Source of the DNA: Chryseobacterium sp. UBA6632
GTDB taxonomy: Bacteria; Bacteroidota; Bacteroidia; Flavobacteriales; Weeksellaceae
Direction of reading: 5' to 3'
DNA length: 8,519 nucleotides
Assembly (NCBI GenBank): GCA_002455915.1
Contig: DKLU01000220.1
Coordinates: 1-8,519, forward strand
Below are positions 6,417 to 8,519 of this stretch, piece after piece. The stretch's first letter is position 1, and the number at the start of each line of letters is the position of its first letter. The position numbers and the translations under genes were made by a program. The notes beneath the pieces are model-generated. The model made no database searches. It saw nothing but the letters and a program-made list of their open reading frames with translations, and was not told the DNA's origin.

Positions 6417-6440
6417 CCAATTAAAAAATAGATTGAGCAA

Positions 6441-8519
6441 ATGAAAATATCAAACAACTGGCTGAAAGACTTTATCAAATCGGAATTGAAAACTGAAAGA
6501 ATCGGTGAGTTCCTTACGGATATTGGTCTTGAGGTTGAAGGGATAGAAAAATTTGAAAGCGTAAAAGGAAGCTTGGAAGGAATTGTTGTAGGTAAGGTTT
6601 TAACTTGCGAAAAACATCCGAATGCAGACAAATTAAAGAAAACAACAGTAGATGTAGGAAACGGGAAAATTCTAAATATCGTTTGCGGAGCTCCGAATGT
6701 TGAGGCTGGCCAAACGGTTCCTGTAGCTGTTGTCGGAACTAAAATCTATGATAAAACCGGAAACTTTTTTGAAATTAAAGAAGCAAAGATCAGAAGTGAG
6801 GTTTCTCAGGGAATGATCTGCGCAGAAGATGAGCTTGGTCTTAGCGATGATCACGGTGGAATCATGGTCTTGGATGAGGAAAAATATGAGGTGGGAAAAA
6901 ATTTCGCTGATTATTTTGAATTAACGAATGATGAGGTTTTTGAAATCGGTTTAACACCGAACAGAACAGATGCCATGTCTCACTACGGTGTTGCAAGAGA
7001 TTTGTATGCCTTTCTCTCTACCAATCAGCAAAAATCTACTTTTGAAAAAGTGTCTTCTGTTGCCTTGAACAACGAAGGTTCTCACGATTTCACATTAGAA
7101 GTTGAAGATTCAGAATTGTGCCCTAGATATATTGGTGCAGTGATTGAAAATGTGAAAGTTGCAGATTCTCCGTCTTGGTTAAAAGACAGATTAAAAGCAA
7201 TCGGATTGAGCCCTATCAACAATGTTGTAGATATTACCAACTATATTCTTCACGGCTACGGACAGCCGCTTCATGCTTTTGATGCAGATAAAATTGCAGA
7301 CAAAAAAGTGAAAGTAGGAACCGTAAAAGAAGGGACAAAATTCACGACTTTGGATGGTGTTGAAAGAACATTGAACGGTTCTGAGATCATGATCAAAGAC
7401 GGAAAAGATACACCAATGTGTATTGCCGGAGTTTTCGGTGGCGCTACTTCGGGAGTTTCTAATGAGACTAAAACTATTTTCCTGGAAAGTGCTTATTTCA
7501 ACCCGGTTGCAGTAAGAAAAGGTGCTAAATTCCACGGTTTAAATACAGATGCTTCTTTCAGATTTGAAAGAGGTGTTGACCCTAATATTACGAGAACAGC
7601 AATCACACATGCTATCAAATTAATTCAGGAATTAGCTGAAGGACAATTGGTTGGTGATTTGTTGGAAGAATATCCAAAGAAACTGGAAGATAACTATGTG
7701 ATCATCAGATTCTCAAAAATCGAACAGATTTTAGGAACAAAAATTCACAGAGAGAAAGTAAAAGAAATTTTGAAGGCGTTGGAAATTCAGGTTTTAAACG
7801 AAATTCAGAATGGTCTTGAGATTTCAGTTCCGGCTTACAGAGCGGATGTGACAAGAGAAATCGATGTTATTGAAGAGATCTTAAGAATTTACGGATATAA
7901 TAAAATTGATGCTCCGCAGAAGATTTCGTTCACGCCTGTAAAATTAAGTGCAAACGATCAGGATGAACTGGAAAATAACTGGGCAAGAACTTTGCAAAGT
8001 TTAGGTTTCAATGAAGTGATGAACAACTCATTAACTTCTGTAAAAGATGAAACGGATGCTGTAAAATTATTAAATCCTTTGAGCGGTGATTTGGCATTTA
8101 TGAGAAAGTCTTTATTAGAAGGTCTTTTGCAAAATGCGATTTACAATATCAACAGAAAAAATCAGGATATTAAGTTTTTCGAATTCGGAAAAATTTACCA
8201 TAAAAGAGAGAAATACGAGGAAAGAAAACAATTGGCAATCCTTATTTCCGGTAGAGAAGTTGCTGAAAACTGGTTGCAGCCAAAATCTGCTACAAGTTTC
8301 TATAACTTAAAAGCTTATGTGAAAGTTTTATTGGAAAGATTAGCAATTGATTATAAAGAAGTTGCTTTGTCTGACGAAAGATTTTCTGATGCATTGGCGT
8401 ATGAAGTTGATGGTAAATCTTTGTTAAGAATCGGAAAAGTGGCTCCTCAGTTAATGAAAGATTTTGACATCGATCAGGAATGTTTCTATGCTGAAATCGA
8501 GTTAGAATATGCTCAGGAA
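6441..8519 (+). CDS. pheT: phenylalanyl-tRNA synthetase beta subunit, 3' end outside window
   Basis: PheT pairs with PheS as an alpha2-beta2 enzyme that charges tRNA-Phe in the cytoplasm; the beta subunit binds tRNA and edits mischarged tyrosine. I translated the frame from the ATG at 6441 to the last base: 693 codons without a stop or frameshift. The N-terminal helix is followed by an EMAP/OB tRNA-binding domain (about 45-155, with GIVVGKVLTCEKHPNADKL). The B3/B4 editing region spans about 225-400, including NNVVDITNYILHGYGQPLHAFD. B5 lies at about 420-490, ending in REIDVIEEILRIYGYNKI, and a degenerate class II synthetase-like core begins at about 505. Bacteroidota PheT is roughly 800 residues, so about 100 residues, mainly the ferredoxin-fold anticodon-binding domain, lie beyond the window. 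The leader is A-rich without Shine-Dalgarno. pheS is not upstream, so the pheST pair is split here or pheS lies downstream. Confidence 0.98.
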   Translation, partial: MKISNNWLKDFIKSELKTERIGEFLTDIGLEVEGIEKFESVKGSLEGIVVGKVLTCEKHPNADKLKKTTVDVGNGKILNIVCGAPNVEAGQTVPVAVVGTKIYDKTGNFFEIKEAKIRSEVSQGMICAEDELGLSDDHGGIMVLDEEKYEVGKNFADYFELTNDEVFEIGLTPNRTDAMSHYGVARDLYAFLSTNQQKSTFEKVSSVALNNEGSHDFTLEVEDSELCPRYIGAVIENVKVADSPSWLKDRLKAIGLSPINNVVDITNYILHGYGQPLHAFDADKIADKKVKVGTVKEGTKFTTLDGVERTLNGSEIMIKDGKDTPMCIAGVFGGATSGVSNETKTIFLESAYFNPVAVRKGAKFHGLNTDASFRFERGVDPNITRTAITHAIKLIQELAEGQLVGDLLEEYPKKLEDNYVIIRFSKIEQILGTKIHREKVKEILKALEIQVLNEIQNGLEISVPAYRADVTREIDVIEEILRIYGYNKIDAPQKISFTPVKLSANDQDELENNWARTLQSLGFNEVMNNSLTSVKDETDAVKLLNPLSGDLAFMRKSLLEGLLQNAIYNINRKNQDIKFFEFGKIYHKREKYEERKQLAILISGREVAENWLQPKSATSFYNLKAYVKVLLERLAIDYKEVALSDERFSDALAYEVDGKSLLRIGKVAPQLMKDFDIDQECFYAEIELEYAQE

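Noticed and set aside
6325..6440. T-box riboswitch or Phe-rich leader peptide controlling pheT
   Set aside because: No T-box-like conserved element, no terminator with U-tract, and the only ATG in the leader (6385) opens a three-codon frame without Phe.
1..8519. CRISPR array, phage, toxin-antitoxin, transposase or other accessory system
   Set aside because: No regularly spaced repeats with spacers and no such proteins in any frame; the genes are standard exporter, two-component and tRNA synthetase families.

Overview
The window looks like ordinary chromosome from a low-GC Bacteroidota, most likely a flavobacterium of the Chryseobacterium/Weeksellaceae type. The evidence is the AT-rich base composition, A-rich leaders mostly lacking Shine-Dalgarno sequences, a TAnnTTTG-like -7 promoter box, and the type of proteins encoded. 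The taxon is inferred from style and protein families, not from a search. Every gene I can support lies on the + strand.

Bases 2-4144 form a four-gene export operon. It holds the C-terminal half of a TolC-family outer-membrane channel (cut by the window start), a MacA/HlyD-type periplasmic adaptor, a MacB-type ABC ATPase and a MacB/FtsX-type permease. In E. coli MacB the ATPase and permease are one polypeptide; here they are two genes 134 bp apart (or 107 bp if the permease starts at 2900). Together they should form a tripartite pump spanning both membranes. An AT-rich hairpin with a U-tract at 4165-4190 probably ends the operon.

Bases 4145-4477 are a 333-bp gap without a gene. It holds the terminator and then a compact 116-bp structured element (4188-4303). 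That element has 21-bp imperfect terminal inverted repeats, two strong internal hairpins and three regularly spaced TTAAG doublets. It is the most unusual structure in the window and resembles a dispersed REP- or MITE-like intergenic repeat.

Bases 4478-6238 encode a two-component system: a four-helix LytS/YehU-type membrane histidine kinase and a LytTR-type response regulator, 3 nt apart. Their position next to the exporter suggests, but does not prove, that they control it or respond to the same envelope signal.

Bases 6239-6440 are a structured leader with a candidate promoter. It is followed by pheT (6441 to beyond the window end), which encodes the phenylalanyl-tRNA synthetase beta subunit; 693 codons are present and the C-terminal anticodon-binding part is cut off. 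pheS is not adjacent.

No coding gene here suggests an undescribed system. The novelty, if any, is in the non-coding DNA: the 4188-4303 element, the ATPase-permease junction and the pheT leader.
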